Source of the DNA: Saxidomus purpurata
Lineage: Eukaryota; Mollusca; Bivalvia; Venerida; Veneridae
Direction of reading: 5' to 3'
Length of the DNA: 64,000 nucleotides
Assembly (NCBI GenBank): GCA_022818135.1
Contig: JAFMSR010000003.1
Location: 35,155,449-35,219,448, forward strand
A program made the translations under genes and the position numbers. This document shows positions 47,101 through 58,000 of the stretch, piece by piece; within the stretch, counting starts at the first letter, position 1, and every line of letters starts with the position of its first letter. The notes under the pieces are model-generated. The model saw nothing but the letters and a program-made list of their open reading frames with translations. It had not been told where the DNA came from and did not search any database.

Positions 47101-49231
47101 CTTTTAGTACCGAACATGCGCCCTTTCTTCATTGCGATGGGACCAGCTTTCAAGAAGGGTTATGTGTCACAGCAGTTTAATTCTGTAGACATTTACCCTC
47201 TGATGTGCCATATATTGGGTATTGAACCTGCACCAAATAATGGCTCACTTGAAAATGTTATAGGATTGTTACTTACAAAGGATAAAACTGTCACTGACAA
47301 ATTAACTATAACAGGGATCTCATGTGAGTACATTCAGCTATTCCAGTTACAGTTACTCAAAGAACTACAGTTACTGTAACCATTGTCCGTAGTAACGGAA
47401 ACTGTTACTCTAAGCTTATTTACAAGGGATCATTAACGCCAGAAGTAATGCACAATCATTGTCTGCTAGTATATAATAAACATGTGTAGCTTCAAGATTT
47501 TGCACATATTCAAGCCAGTGCCAATGTTCACTGCACCCATTATGCCCTGCCGAAAAGCGTGGAGATATAGTAATGGTCCCCATCATTCCATCCGTGCATC
47601 TGTCTGTCCCTCGCGCTATTTCTCAGCAACACCCGACTGGAATTCAACAAAATTTTACGGGAAATTTAACTATCAAGAGGAGATGCGCATGTCACTGGGC
47701 ATGTTCCGTTCAATTATTTTCCACTGAGTTATGGCCGTTTTTATTATTCTTGCCTGTGCCATTTCTTGGCAACAGCTGGCAGGAATTCAACAAAACTTTA
47801 CAGAAAGCTTATTTCACCTTAACATGTAAGCGTTAATATTTTTATGCCCCCGAAGGGCGGCATATTAAAATCGCACCGTCTGTCTATCTGTGCGTCCCCA
47901 CTTACAAATTCGTGTCCGGACCGTAACTCTGTCATGCATTGAAGGATTTTAAAATAACTTGGCACACATGTCTAGCACATCAAGACGACGTGTTGCGTGC
48001 AAGACCCTTGTCCCTAGCTCAAAGGTCAAGGTCACACTTAGAGTTTGAAGGTAATGGATTCCTCTGTATATGCATATATGCACACATTTGTGTCCGGACT
48101 GTAATTTTGTCATGCATTGAAGGATTTTAAAATAATTTGGCACAAATGTCTAGAACATCAAGACGACGTGTCACGTGCAAGACCAACATCCCTACCACAA
48201 AGGTCAAGGTCACACTTAAGAGTTTATAGGTAGTGGAATCCTGAAGGATGCATACATTTGTGTCCGGACTATAACTTTATCATGCTTCGAAGGATTTTAA
48301 AATAACTTTGCACAAATGTCTAGCACATCAAGCGGATGTGTTGCGTGCAAGACCCAAGTCCCTACCTCAAAGATCAAGGTCACACTTAGTGTTTAAAGTA
48401 ATGGAATACTGTATGCATGGTTACTCTGTCATGCATGGAAGGATTTTAAAATGACATAGCACATTTATTGAGTACATGGAGAGGACACAGACTGAGGCAC
48501 CTCTTTCGGGGGCATTCGTCACTTGTGAGGGACAGCTCTTGTTTGGCATGGGATATGGCTGTTTCTGACTGCCTTTTGTTCAAATATTTGGCATTTTCAT
48601 AATGTTCAGACTTTGAAATTGTTAGCGAGTATGGATATCTTTACATAAGAGGTCAGAGTTCATTTTACAGTTAAACAGTGATCTTAAGAAAGCTTAGAAT
48701 TGGTTTGCAAGCTTTCTGATCCTTTATTATCCTTAAGTTATAGATTTACTGTAGTGTAGTAAAAGAATTTAGAATAGAGCAGAGCTTAAAATGTATCTAG
48801 TTTGAATTATATAAGTAATGACCAATACATTTTGTAGTATATATGTTATCATTTGCTAAAAAGTATTAGTCATGGTTTTTCCAAGGAAGTTGCTTGAGAG
48901 CGATAAAAACTTGAAGAAGCAAAAGTTTGAAAATTTAAACTTTTGGGTTTTGAGGGTCTGCATAATACTGTGGAGTTTTGAATGTAAAATTTTAAAGAAG
49001 CCATTTATATTTTGCATTTTGTGTAAAGAAATATGACTTTTTATTTCAGTTCTTATTATTGTCGGGACAAGTGTAACATTGGCTGGGATATATGCCATTT
49101 GTGCCTGTAATAATGCAAGGAAGAAACATAGACTTCTGTTGCCTGGTAACCAGAAGGGATCTGGAGTTACTTCCCTTAGATCTACAACAGATCACTTGCT
49201 CAATAGTGAAGATGATGATGATGAATTTTAA
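41102..49231 (+). CDS. ENPP-like: Ectonucleotide pyrophosphatase/phosphodiesterase, ENPP4/5-like (4 exons)
   Basis: Exons are 41102-41993, 45117-45308, 47078-47323 and 49050-49231, every junction in phase 1, giving 503 residues. ENPP ectoenzymes hydrolyse phosphodiester or pyrophosphate bonds of nucleotides at the cell surface. The two-zinc active site is complete: D40 (MDGF), nucleophile T79 (TYPNH), D204 and H208 (EPDEIAH), D252-H253 (ADHGF) and H365 (VHGY). An N-terminal signal peptide is followed directly by the catalytic domain. Residues about 444-463 (exon 4) are a single membrane span followed by a basic segment and an acidic C-terminus, so this is a type I protein as in ENPP4/5. There are no somatomedin B or nuclease-like domains. 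Met at 41102 is the first true ATG in frame. Introns carry a hAT-like element and three tandem-unit repeats. A convergent paralogue lies at 60.2-55.0 kb. Confidence 0.92.
42034..43406. mobile_element. hAT-like non-autonomous element with 8-bp target duplication
   Basis: The ends are TAGGGGTGTAAC and, reversed, TAGGGCTGTAAC. The direct duplication CCTGAAAT flanks them exactly (42026-42033 and 43407-43414). Eight-base duplications and this type of end are characteristic of hAT transposons. The 1373 bp between hold no transposase frame. It is inserted in intron 1 of the plus-strand ENPP gene. Confidence 0.85.
43552..44741 (+). mobile_element. Tandem-unit repeat ended by GCTCGACTATTCGAA
   Basis: Starts TTTTAGCTCGACTATTCGAA, followed by a GCGTCGGCGTCTGCGTTGG segment and about five units (most near 165 bp) marked by TTATGCCCCTTTTTAACTTA. 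It ends TTCGAATAGTCGAGC, GTGCTGTCATGGTACAGCTC and TTGTT. The 15-bp motif near each end is a perfect inverted pair. Opposite orientation to 24868-25953. In intron 1 of the plus-strand ENPP gene. Confidence 0.75.
45447..46790 (+). mobile_element. Tandem-unit repeat, AGCTCACAAAGTGCTC to GGGCCATCTTGTTT
   Basis: Starts TTTTTAGCTCACAAAGTGCT and CGTGAGCTATTGTGATCGCT. It then carries about eight diverged units around AAACTAGGTCACCTGGTCAA and TTCATGAAATTTGGTCAGAA, and ends GTGAGCGATATAGGGCCATC and TTGTTT. It fills most of intron 2 of the plus-strand ENPP gene. Confidence 0.75.
47482..47836 (+). repeat. Fragment of a further dispersed repeat
   Basis: Two diverged units share TCTCAGCAACACCCGACTGG or TCTTGGCAACAGCTGGCAGG followed by AATTCAACAAAA and an ATTTTCCACTGAGTTATGG link. 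The open frames here have no protein motifs. In intron 3 of the plus-strand ENPP gene. Confidence 0.45.
47841..48544 (+). mobile_element. Tandem-unit repeat ended by TGCCCCCGAAGGG
   Basis: Starts TTTATGCCCCCGAAGGGCGG and ends CTCTTTCGGGGGCATTCGTC, GTGAGGGACAG and CTCTTGTTT, so the ends carry an inverted TGCCCCCGAA motif. Three to four units of about 180 bp share TTGTGTCCGGACTGTAA, GAAGGATTTTAAAATAA and AAAGGTCAAGGTCACACTTA. In intron 3 of the plus-strand ENPP gene, next to exon 4. Confidence 0.75.
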
Positions 49232-49378
49232 ACTTTTTCTTAATATTATCAGATACATTCTTACTGAGAATGGATCAGCATTCATTTTGAAAACAAAATT
49301 TAAAGGGACACTCCCTTCATCTAGCAGATCATATTCATAGAATACATAGATAATGTGTTCAATGAACGTAAAATGATA

Positions 49379-49384
49379 AATAAA
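49379..49384 (+). terminator. Poly(A) signal candidate of the plus-strand ENPP gene
   Basis: AATAAA lies about 150 nt after the stop at 49231, a typical distance. Confidence 0.5.
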
Positions 49385-50119
49385 TACATTTTCAAAGAGA
49401 ACCTATGGCGAAAAATGCCTCATTTTACCACAATTCATCAATACAGATGCTTTCTGTAATAAATCGCATCCACCCGTTAATTGTACAACAACAACTTTAC
49501 ATAGATAATTGAATGGTTTACGGTACTACAGTATATTTTAAACCGCTGATTTTATCGATAATAGCTGGGAATGCATAGCTGAAACTTTTTTGTTTAAGTT
49601 AAAATACTTCCAAAGATTCTATAATTTATGTTTTGGAGGTTATTTAGTTTCACATCATTAAGTAACAAGAGCTTTGGAAATCAAAATGTCTATACAAATT
49701 TTTTGAAAGTCTTGCTCTTACTTGTAAAGATCAAAGTATTAAAACTGTTCTTATTTTGGGTACTATCATGCTACAATGGCATTGTCATTCTTTCATACAA
49801 AGGGTGTTTGAAAAGTAATGCAACTGTAAGTAAATCTCACAATTCACAAGAATTTCATCTGTCAAATTTTACAAGGGTAAATCTGTGAGGGCAACTTCTG
49901 TCAAAATGAAATGCAGAAAATCTTTTCCACTCAATATCTTGAGATCTACATCACCCATATAGTCTTCAAACTTTATGGGATGATTGGTCTTACTGAGTAG
50001 ATGATCCCAATTGTTTTTGGGGTCAAAGGTCAAGGTCACATTGACCTATGTTAGCTTTTCCTTGGTAACACTATAATTCTTATCTGACTTTCATTAAACT
50101 TGCTCAGAATGTATCCTGC
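49385..50119. other. Region past the plus-strand ENPP poly(A) signal
   Basis: No gene recognised. From about 49930 it grades into degenerate repeat sequence with GGTCAAAGGTCAAGGTCACA. Confidence 0.4.
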
Positions 50120-50423
50120 AACCTGTAATTGATCCCTAGTTTTTTGGCATGTAGCATTGTCTAGTGGACCTCTACCAAGATTGTTTCAAAATAACAAATT
50201 AATGTATTACCCTTTTACGTGTTTATCAGATCCATTATTTCCATGAAAAATATATTATTCAATTGCACCCCGCTACCGGGCAAAATTACCTCTATAGCTG
50301 TCTGGCCTATATGTAGGGGCTAGTCATTATCAATCCCATCTGTAGTTCCAAACTAAAAACCTGGGATTTTTAACCCCCCCGGAAAAAAAGGGAAAAAAAA
50401 AAAACCCCCAAAAAAAAAAAATT

Positions 50424-50455
<32 letters not shown>

Positions 50456-50878
50456 ATCTTCTTCTCTGAAACCACAAGGCCAATAAATTAGATATTTAGC
50501 ATGTAGCATTGGCTAGTAGACCTCTACCAAGATTGTTCAAATTATGAGTGCCGGATCAAAATTGACCCTGCATGGGGGGTCACTTAATTTTACATAGGCT
50601 TATATAGGAAAAACTTAAAAAATCTTCTTCTCTGACACCACAAGGCCTAGAGCTTAGATATTTGGCATGTAGCATTGTCTAGTAGACCTCTTCAAAGTTT
50701 GTTCAAATTATGCCCCTGGGGTCAAAATTGACCTTGCCTTGTGGGGGGGGGTCACTTGTTTTACAAAGACGTATATAGGAAAACCTATTTGGTATATAAC
50801 ATTGTCTAGTTATCTTCCACCAGGCAAGTGGACTTCTACCAAGGTGAGCGATATAGGGCCATCTTGGCCCTCTTGTTT
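50120..50878 (+). mobile_element. Tandem-unit repeat ending GGGCCATCTTGGCCCTCTTG
   Basis: Three units of about 160-180 bp share GATATTTGGCATGTAGCATT, TAGTGGACCTCTACCAAGAT and TCAAAATTGACC. The 3' end AGGGCCATCTTGGCCCT is a clean hairpin before CTTGTTTT. A homopolymer-rich patch lies inside it at 50371-50450. Confidence 0.7.
50371..50450. repeat. Homopolymer-rich patch, possibly an assembly artefact
   Basis: Runs of 7 C, 7 A, 12 A, 5 C, 12 A and 24 A follow each other within 80 bases, in the middle of a repeat unit whose other copies have ordinary sequence here. Confidence 0.8.
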
Positions 50879-52700
50879 TATTATAGTTTGTCTTAGTCTG
50901 TGCTTTAAAATAGTCCCATGAATACAAGGTAAGACTATTTCACTGTACAAACTTGTTTTCAACAAACTATGGTTTTATTATTTTCATGTTGTACCTTTGA
51001 CTTGATGAGAAACAATGTTTTGATCTGTTTATGTGAAATTAAATATGTCAGCTTAAATATGGATTCCTATTGGTAATAGAGAGTTATTGTCCATGAATTT
51101 CCAGAAATTATTACAGGAGAGCTTAAAATGTTAAGTTGTACTTTTTTGACTGTGATTTATTTTCTCTTAATTGTTAAAGGTCCATTGCTAACAACAAATC
51201 GAATTTTCTTTTAAATCTAGAATTGCAACAGGGAAATACACTTTGAACTTTAAAATATCCGTGGAGTATTTCCCTGTTTGAAATACTGTTGCAGAAAAAC
51301 GAGCGAATGTTTGTGTATTACCTTAAATTGACCTGGGTGGTCTTTTTGTCCTACTTTAGCTTTATTGAATATTGTAAACAGTTAAACATATACTTTGCAC
51401 ATCATTGGAAGTAAAGCTCTTCAATTATTAATCAAAATAGGCATGCTTATTCACGTACAACCTATCTACAGCCTCTCTCTTGGAGATTTCTGGAAAATTA
51501 CAAAGATATTTGAAAACGGGGAAAACCTACATTCGTTTTTGAAAAGCCAATATATAATTTATTAATTTATTTTTGTTAAACTCATATTTTCAACACAGTA
51601 TGGTCACATTCAATGCAGTATGTCATGTTTTTCCTTCTGAGAAGACGCCCGTTACAATTCCAGATTTAAAAGAAAATTCGATTTGGTGTTAGTAATGGAC
51701 CTTTAATGTAGTTTGTTGGAAGCCTGCTTTGGATTTTAATGTAGATTGGTTTGTTAAAGATAAGTACATGTGTATCATAGTGGATATTGCTCTTGTAACT
51801 GTGGTGTAGGTATTCGGACACCATAAAGGGTGTTGTGTTATGTCATTGAATTGTTATTTAGAATGCATTTTGTCATAATGTGTGTACATGTATATAGTAA
51901 AGTATTTTTACAAAGGTATTCTATAAAATGATATGTACAGTATTAGAGAGTCTCAGATATTTTTTGTAAACAATTAACAGCCATAAACTGTTTACATTCC
52001 ATGTATATGCACTTTTACCACTTTAGCATCATTATTGTGATGTGTGTGGAGGAAAATGAAATAAACATTCATGCAAGAAGTGGTGCACATGTATGTATGT
52101 GCATACCTTATTTACCTTTATACCTTATTTATATTATACTCAACATTGAGAATGTCAGAAGTTTGTTAGAGAATTGGACTCAAGTCTTTGACAATGGTTA
52201 AATTTGTTATTCTTTTGACTCTTGATAATAGTGATTATAGTGTATAATTTGTCCAGCTATGGAATTGTTTATGTGGGGTAGTGGCTTTAAAATGTGTATA
52301 TTTGACTGCATCCTTAGTGTGGGAGATACACAGATGGATAGATGCGGACAGACAGACACAGACAGACAGACAGAGATCAGGTCATGATTTGAAACAAATA
52401 CTCTGGGCCATGTTGTATATTGCAAAGTTTCTTGTTGTTTTACCCTGAAGTTGTATAGTTTATCACAAAAAGTGTTACATACAGGGATATATTTAAGAAG
52501 ATGTTCATAGCTATATACAGTTTGAAGAAGTTTGATATAGCTGGTGTTATTTATTTTTGAGAGTATTTAAATTTATTGTTTATATAAAACATTCCAAAAT
52601 GTTTGTGCTATGTATGTACATGTATTTCATGTGTAAATCAGGGGTGTAAAGATGGAAGTCTGGTCCTGCCTTTTATATGTGCTAAGTTAAATGGGATGAA
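50879..52700. other. Intergenic DNA between the convergent ENPP genes
   Basis: No coding sequence recognised. Two segments near 51180-51250 and 51640-51710 are inverse copies of each other (TCCATTGCTAACAACAAATC with TTTTAAATCT, and AGATTTAAAAGAAAATTCGA with GTTAGTAATGGACCTTTAAT), suggesting a TIR element of about 530 bp. Confidence 0.4.
51177..51712. mobile_element. Candidate small TIR element
   Basis: The left end AAAGGTCCATTGCTAACAAC and the right end, reversed, AAAGGTCCATTACTAACACC match. Inward, CAAATCGAATTTTCTTTTAAATCT is shared with one centre change. The repeats extend over about 45 bp, with no coding content between them. Confidence 0.65.
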
Positions 52701-52769
52701 TACTTTTGTATTTGTTGTACAGTTTAGGGGGGACCAAACTTTTTGTTAATGTTGTACCTGTGATCTCTC

Positions 52770-53590
52770 TATGTACATTTGAACTGTTTATGTACATTTG
52801 AACTGTTTATGTACATTTGAACTGTTTATTGTTATATCTTGTAACTGTGTGTAACTTTGTCATGTTGAAGCATTTTAAAATATACACTGTCTACAAGCGA
52901 CGTTGCACCACGTCCCCAGTCAATGGAAAGGTCATACGTTAAGTTTAAAAGAAATGGATTCTTCAATTTCATATAGAAAACAATCGTGTCGACTGTTACT
53001 TGTATGCAGAGGCATTGTATTATGATAACTTGCACAAAGTTTTCTAAATCAAAAGAAGCACAATTAAAATGTGTTGTTTTGCTTACTATTCCTCTATTAT
53101 AGCATATATCACCCTTCGTGTGACTGTAACTTGCATGCTTGAAGGCTTTTAAAATGATATGCCACATATTTTTAGCACTCGACATCAAGTCAGCTCACTC
53201 CCTACACAGGTCAGGTCAGCTTAGAGTTTATGGTATGAATCCTGTTTTGGCATAATTTGTGTCAAGACATAACTTCATTATGCTTTGAAGGAAAATAAAT
53301 ATTTTTTTCTACCTTTATTTTTTAGCCCTAGTCCCTACTCAAAGAAGATAATCTTGATGCTGACAATAATGTATACTATATGCATGATACTCTTCATACA
53401 AAAAATTATAAAATTTACTAAGCACATTTGGAGTGGCAGACTGTAGGCATTTTGTAATGTACATTTGAAGCTCTTGGTTAATGTTGTACCTGTGAACTCT
53501 CTATGTACATTTGAACTTTTTGATTTGAACTGTTTATGTACATTTGAACTGTTTATGTGCATTTGAACTTTTTATGTACATATTGTACAT
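52770..53590. repeat. GTACATTTGAACTGTTTAT minisatellites flanking a decayed repeat
   Basis: Three units of 23 bp at 52770-52826 and a diverged cluster at 53500-53590. Between them are decayed units of the GAAGGATTTTAAAAT type (GAAGCATTTTAAAAT, GAAGGCTTTTAAAAT), related to the 47841-48544 family. Confidence 0.6.
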
Positions 53591-54467
53591 GTGAACTTTC
53601 AAGACATTTGGTATTAAATAGGTTTGCAATATGGTCATAATATTTACAGATGAATATAAAACATATAAGTTTTGCCTAGATTGACCTTGGTCCCTTCATA
53701 AATTTGCTAAGGTGAATATTAGACCCATCTCTCTTTTAAGTATTACATTTGATTTAATAATACTTGGAAAACTGATAGTGACTAGTTTTTCTTTAGGTTA
53801 ATTCATTTTGCCAATGTATATAGGATTAATTATAATGGCAATGCATTCAGAAAGAAATGGTCTATTGTCAACCTTAGCAAAATATCGAAGGGGCAAATGT
53901 CTGCCTGTGCAAAATTGAGCTTAGGGGCTAAAGTCCTAGGGCCTTATGTTTGTTTTAACTTTGCAAAGAGTTAATGACCTACCACTTTTGTAAATGATTT
54001 ATGGCAGCTCATGAAAAACCACTGTCAAAATTTGTCGGTTTTCAAATTTATGATTAGAGAATCTCTACTAGTACAATGTATACCATTGCTGTATATCTAT
54101 ATTATCCCTGATAGCAAGTTTATTTTTGTTGCATTTTCCTTGAGACTTAAATTATGTCATTGTGCGGCATGAGACAGATTTTGGTAACAAGTTTTGAAAC
54201 TAATTAGGTGAAAAGAATTTGCATTATTCACAGCTAACTCGCCTATTTCTACTATAGAACTATAGAATCAATATTACTGAAAGTATTTTATAACAAGAAA
54301 CATGTATATTTCAACCTAAATGTTCAGCAATATGCATGTTTTTCTTCAAAATGTACATGTGTGTTATCATGAAGAAGACACATTATCCATACTTTATTCA
54401 GGGCTTTTCAGTTTAAAAAGTATAGATTCAAATTTCACCATTTAATAATCGTATATTCACACATTCT
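53591..54467. other. Intergenic DNA, little recognised
   Basis: Contains a partial copy of the 20197-20498 element end near 53890-53945. Otherwise AT-rich with no gene seen. Confidence 0.4.
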
Positions 54468-54473
54468 TTTATT
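54468..54473 (-). terminator. Poly(A) signal candidate of the minus-strand ENPP gene
   Basis: AATAAA on the minus strand lies about 530 nt after the stop at 55002. An AATAAA on the plus strand at 54475-54480 is nearly back to back with it. Confidence 0.35.
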
Positions 54474-55001
54474 GAATAAACCAATAGATACATTTTGTGT
54501 GTTCTGTCCATGTGATGATTTGGAGTTAGTGGGATATATTGTTCTGTAGGTGTTGGTCCATTGGTCTAACCCATACCTGTTACTTTTCATCTAGAGAGCA
54601 GAAATCTAAAACTGATAAAAAACGCTTTTATATGATGTGGTGCTGTATTAAGATACTGCCATTATTTGCATCACAAGACACTTCAGCAGGACCGTTTACC
54701 AAGTATAGTTGCGTCTGTATGTGTAAGACATAACTGGATCATCAATCTTTCAAACCTACATTTACAAGGTCGGCGAACTGTTTCATTTTCAGTGACTTCA
54801 GTTAAGAACGATATATATATATATATATATTTGGACCAAAATCACACCAATGATGATATAATTAAACTGGCTTCACTTTTGGCAGGTGTGTGAGGCTGTT
54901 ACGGGAATGAAAAAAATCGAGCACTCCATACGAAGTTATATATCTATACGTCTGTCTAGAAAAGAGTAGTATTTGTTTTGCAGCTGTGGATAAGATTGTG
55001 G

Positions 55002-58000
55002 TCAAAGACGGGTATCGCCAGATGCCTTGTTGTCTTCACCAGACGGAGGTATTTGTTTGCTTCGTGCAGTACGACAAAAGTAGATAGTATATATCAAATA
55101 TGACATTGCCAACACAAAGCCGAGTCCAACAGTGATCAAAACTGAAATAAAAAGATACATAATTGGAAACGGGTCTTGAATCAGCAACCCTTACGATTTA
55201 GCATATTCCATAGAGAACTGAGCAACATATTAATATGATTATAAGATACGCGGTATCGTGTCATGGTTCTAAGGTGCAGTTGCAACTTAGTTGAGTTTTA
55301 TTTTGGAGAGGGGGGATTGAGTTACGAGTAATGACTTGAAACGTGTTTTTATCAAAACGTTGCGACCACTACTGTAGTAAAAAATTAGGGAAATCTGCAG
55401 GAAATCATGGTCACATAAATCTCAAGATCTGACCTACGTTGTGGCTTCACACATGTTCATCACCATACGAAATAAAATATTCTAAGTATTGTTCCTTTTT
55501 CATCTTTTATAACTTCTTTATCAATAGATACGTCTTTGAAAATTGAATTGTATGAAGATAGTACTGTGTTCGGGTTTTCCCCGGATAGATTCTATTACTT
55601 TCGTAATTCTAACGAAAAATCACCAGTAACAATCAATGACAGATGGAATCCATATAGCAAACTTTTCTAAATGATAACTTAGTTAACTTACGTATAACAA
55701 GTGTAATAGAAGATTCCTTTTTGCTGGATACCTCCCGTAATAAGCCTTTTACATTGTCAAATGAGCCATTGTTTGGAGCGGGAACGACCCCTAGAATATG
55801 GCACATCAGGTGGTAAATATCCACTGAATCAAACTGCTCTGATACGTAGCCCTTCTTGAAATCGGGTCCCATTGCAATGAAGAAAGGCCTCATGTCTGGA
55901 ACTAGACGAGGATCATAACCATGCACACCAACTGAAATATAATTGATTTGGGGGAAAGTCTAGTCACATGATCTGGATATCTACAATCAATGTATTCATG
56001 AGCATTTAGACATAAATCACCGTAACACTACTAAGTTTTTCATGCATTCATTTGAATATTATTACACGCGTGACTACTTTTACGCCAACAGACAGAGTGA
56101 CTAGTGGTTGTCGGATGTGTATAATACCGGTAGGTGCTGGATAAGACAGTTTTCACTGTATACATCTTAAATACCAGCATGATTAATAAAATTACATGTC
56201 TCAAGTATCCAGGAATTTTTATATCTATACATGTATTTGTATATGTTATTGCTATGTTGTGGCACTGATGCCTCCGGTAAGGGTTTTGGACAACCGCCTT
56301 TTTTCCCAACGGGCCGGGATTAGACGTGCGTCATTGGCGCCAGGAGGGGAATTAGACTTCATTTATTCTTACACGTCCGAGGGACATTAGCCAAACGAAA
56401 TCAAACATCTGCCTTAGAAATTAGACTTGATTTGCCCCACAAGGGACCAGACCGAATTAGACGAAATTTCAGCGTCCGCTGCTAGTGTTGCATGTACTCT
56501 GACTTCCGGTGACGCGTAAAAATACAATTCAAGCCTGACTTTTAAATTGCCCAGGTGTTTTCTTCTTTTAGTTTAGAAATGCGTGTGCAGGAAATAAACA
56601 AGCCACAGCTTTGTTTAAACGATTTCGAAAGGCTTCACATTTTCTCTGTTACAGAAATATAAAGTTTTAAACGAAAGAAAATGCAGCTCAGTTCCCTTTA
56701 CGGAGTTGTTATACTGTAGAAAATACTGTGACCAAAATTAATGATAGTCCTTAGCATGTCTGCATGGCACAGTATTAGGATTTGATTTTTTTTTAAATAT
56801 TTGGAGATGTTAGAGTTATAAAGGTCTCACGTATGTTACATTGGGTCTTTTCCAGGTTAATTGATCATTTAAACTGGTCTTTTTTTATAGTACCGACCGA
56901 CCCTAGGATTCCTCATCCGGTGAAACTGCCAAGACTCCAGACAAGCGCAGTTTCTAAACAGTTAATCTCTAGATGGATACGGAAACATTTGTAAAAGGTT
57001 GCTTGGTTGATATTCGAACTGGTGATCTCTGGATTGGTAGTCCAGAGCGTTAACCAGCCCAAGGCGATCACCTCGCTAACCCTTCACAGGTATTGCCAAA
57101 ATTAGTTTTAGATTGTGTTGATTCAAGTCAAGTTGAACATGGGTACTAGAGAACAGAAAACTAGGTCACACAGCCTGATAGTAAACCTTAACCTTGAAAA
57201 GTAAACTCTATCCCTGCTTCCAATGAAAATATGTTAGAACAGTACTTACGGAGTTCAATACGGTCCCTCGTTGCTTGGTACGGAGAATATGGAAGAACCT
57301 CCCTCATCCCCTGTGTTACATTTTACCCAGATATCCTTGGATTTGCGATTCTGTCACTATTGTTACTAATGATAGGGGTATCTGGGCAGATTACTGGTCC
57401 ACACCCTTTTTGGTAGACCTTGTTCACACTTTGGGAACATTTCGCCAAATTTTCTAATGTAAAAGGTTTTTTCTTCTAGCCCTAGAAGTATCAGGTAATT
57501 TGAATATTACACAGAACAATTTGAAAATACATCATTAAGCTTAATACAAACATTTTCAGCCCAAATGATCGAAGTTGTAGAATGTTTCATAAAGTAAGAT
57601 GACGTAAAGAGATAATTTGCCGGGTGCAAATACAACTGCAGACCTAGCGTCAGTTAAACAAGGTATACATCTTGTTCGTCCAGACAGAACTATTTTTGGA
57701 GACCTAAGCTTTTGTTTCCTGGTAATGATCTTATCTTTAACATTAAAAGCTGCAATCTTTGAACAGTTTACTCGGGTGAGCACTAACCACTGACTTAGAA
57801 TTGCTGTAAGCAAGAGATCGTATGATTCTTGGTCTTTTCCGGGCTGTGAACAGTTGTAATTTTATACAACAAGAAAAACTAGGTGATCCGGCGTATTCAC
57901 AGCAGGGCATAGAAACATTAAGCTCTTCATGGTTAAATATTTTGAATTGGGAGATGCAAATGAACTTTAAAGCCTTTATAACAGAGCTCCCCCCCACAGG

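Noticed and set aside
47573..47836. Plus-strand open frames in ENPP intron 3
   Set aside because: They lie in a dispersed repeat with two similar units and have no protein motif or splice support.
57556..57813. 85-codon minus-strand open frame as the true exon 2 of the ENPP paralogue
   Set aside because: Its translation shows none of the exon 2 landmarks (VYQKG, NxRIAPI, TGxEEG), while the stretch at 57250-57481 does, in the right place.
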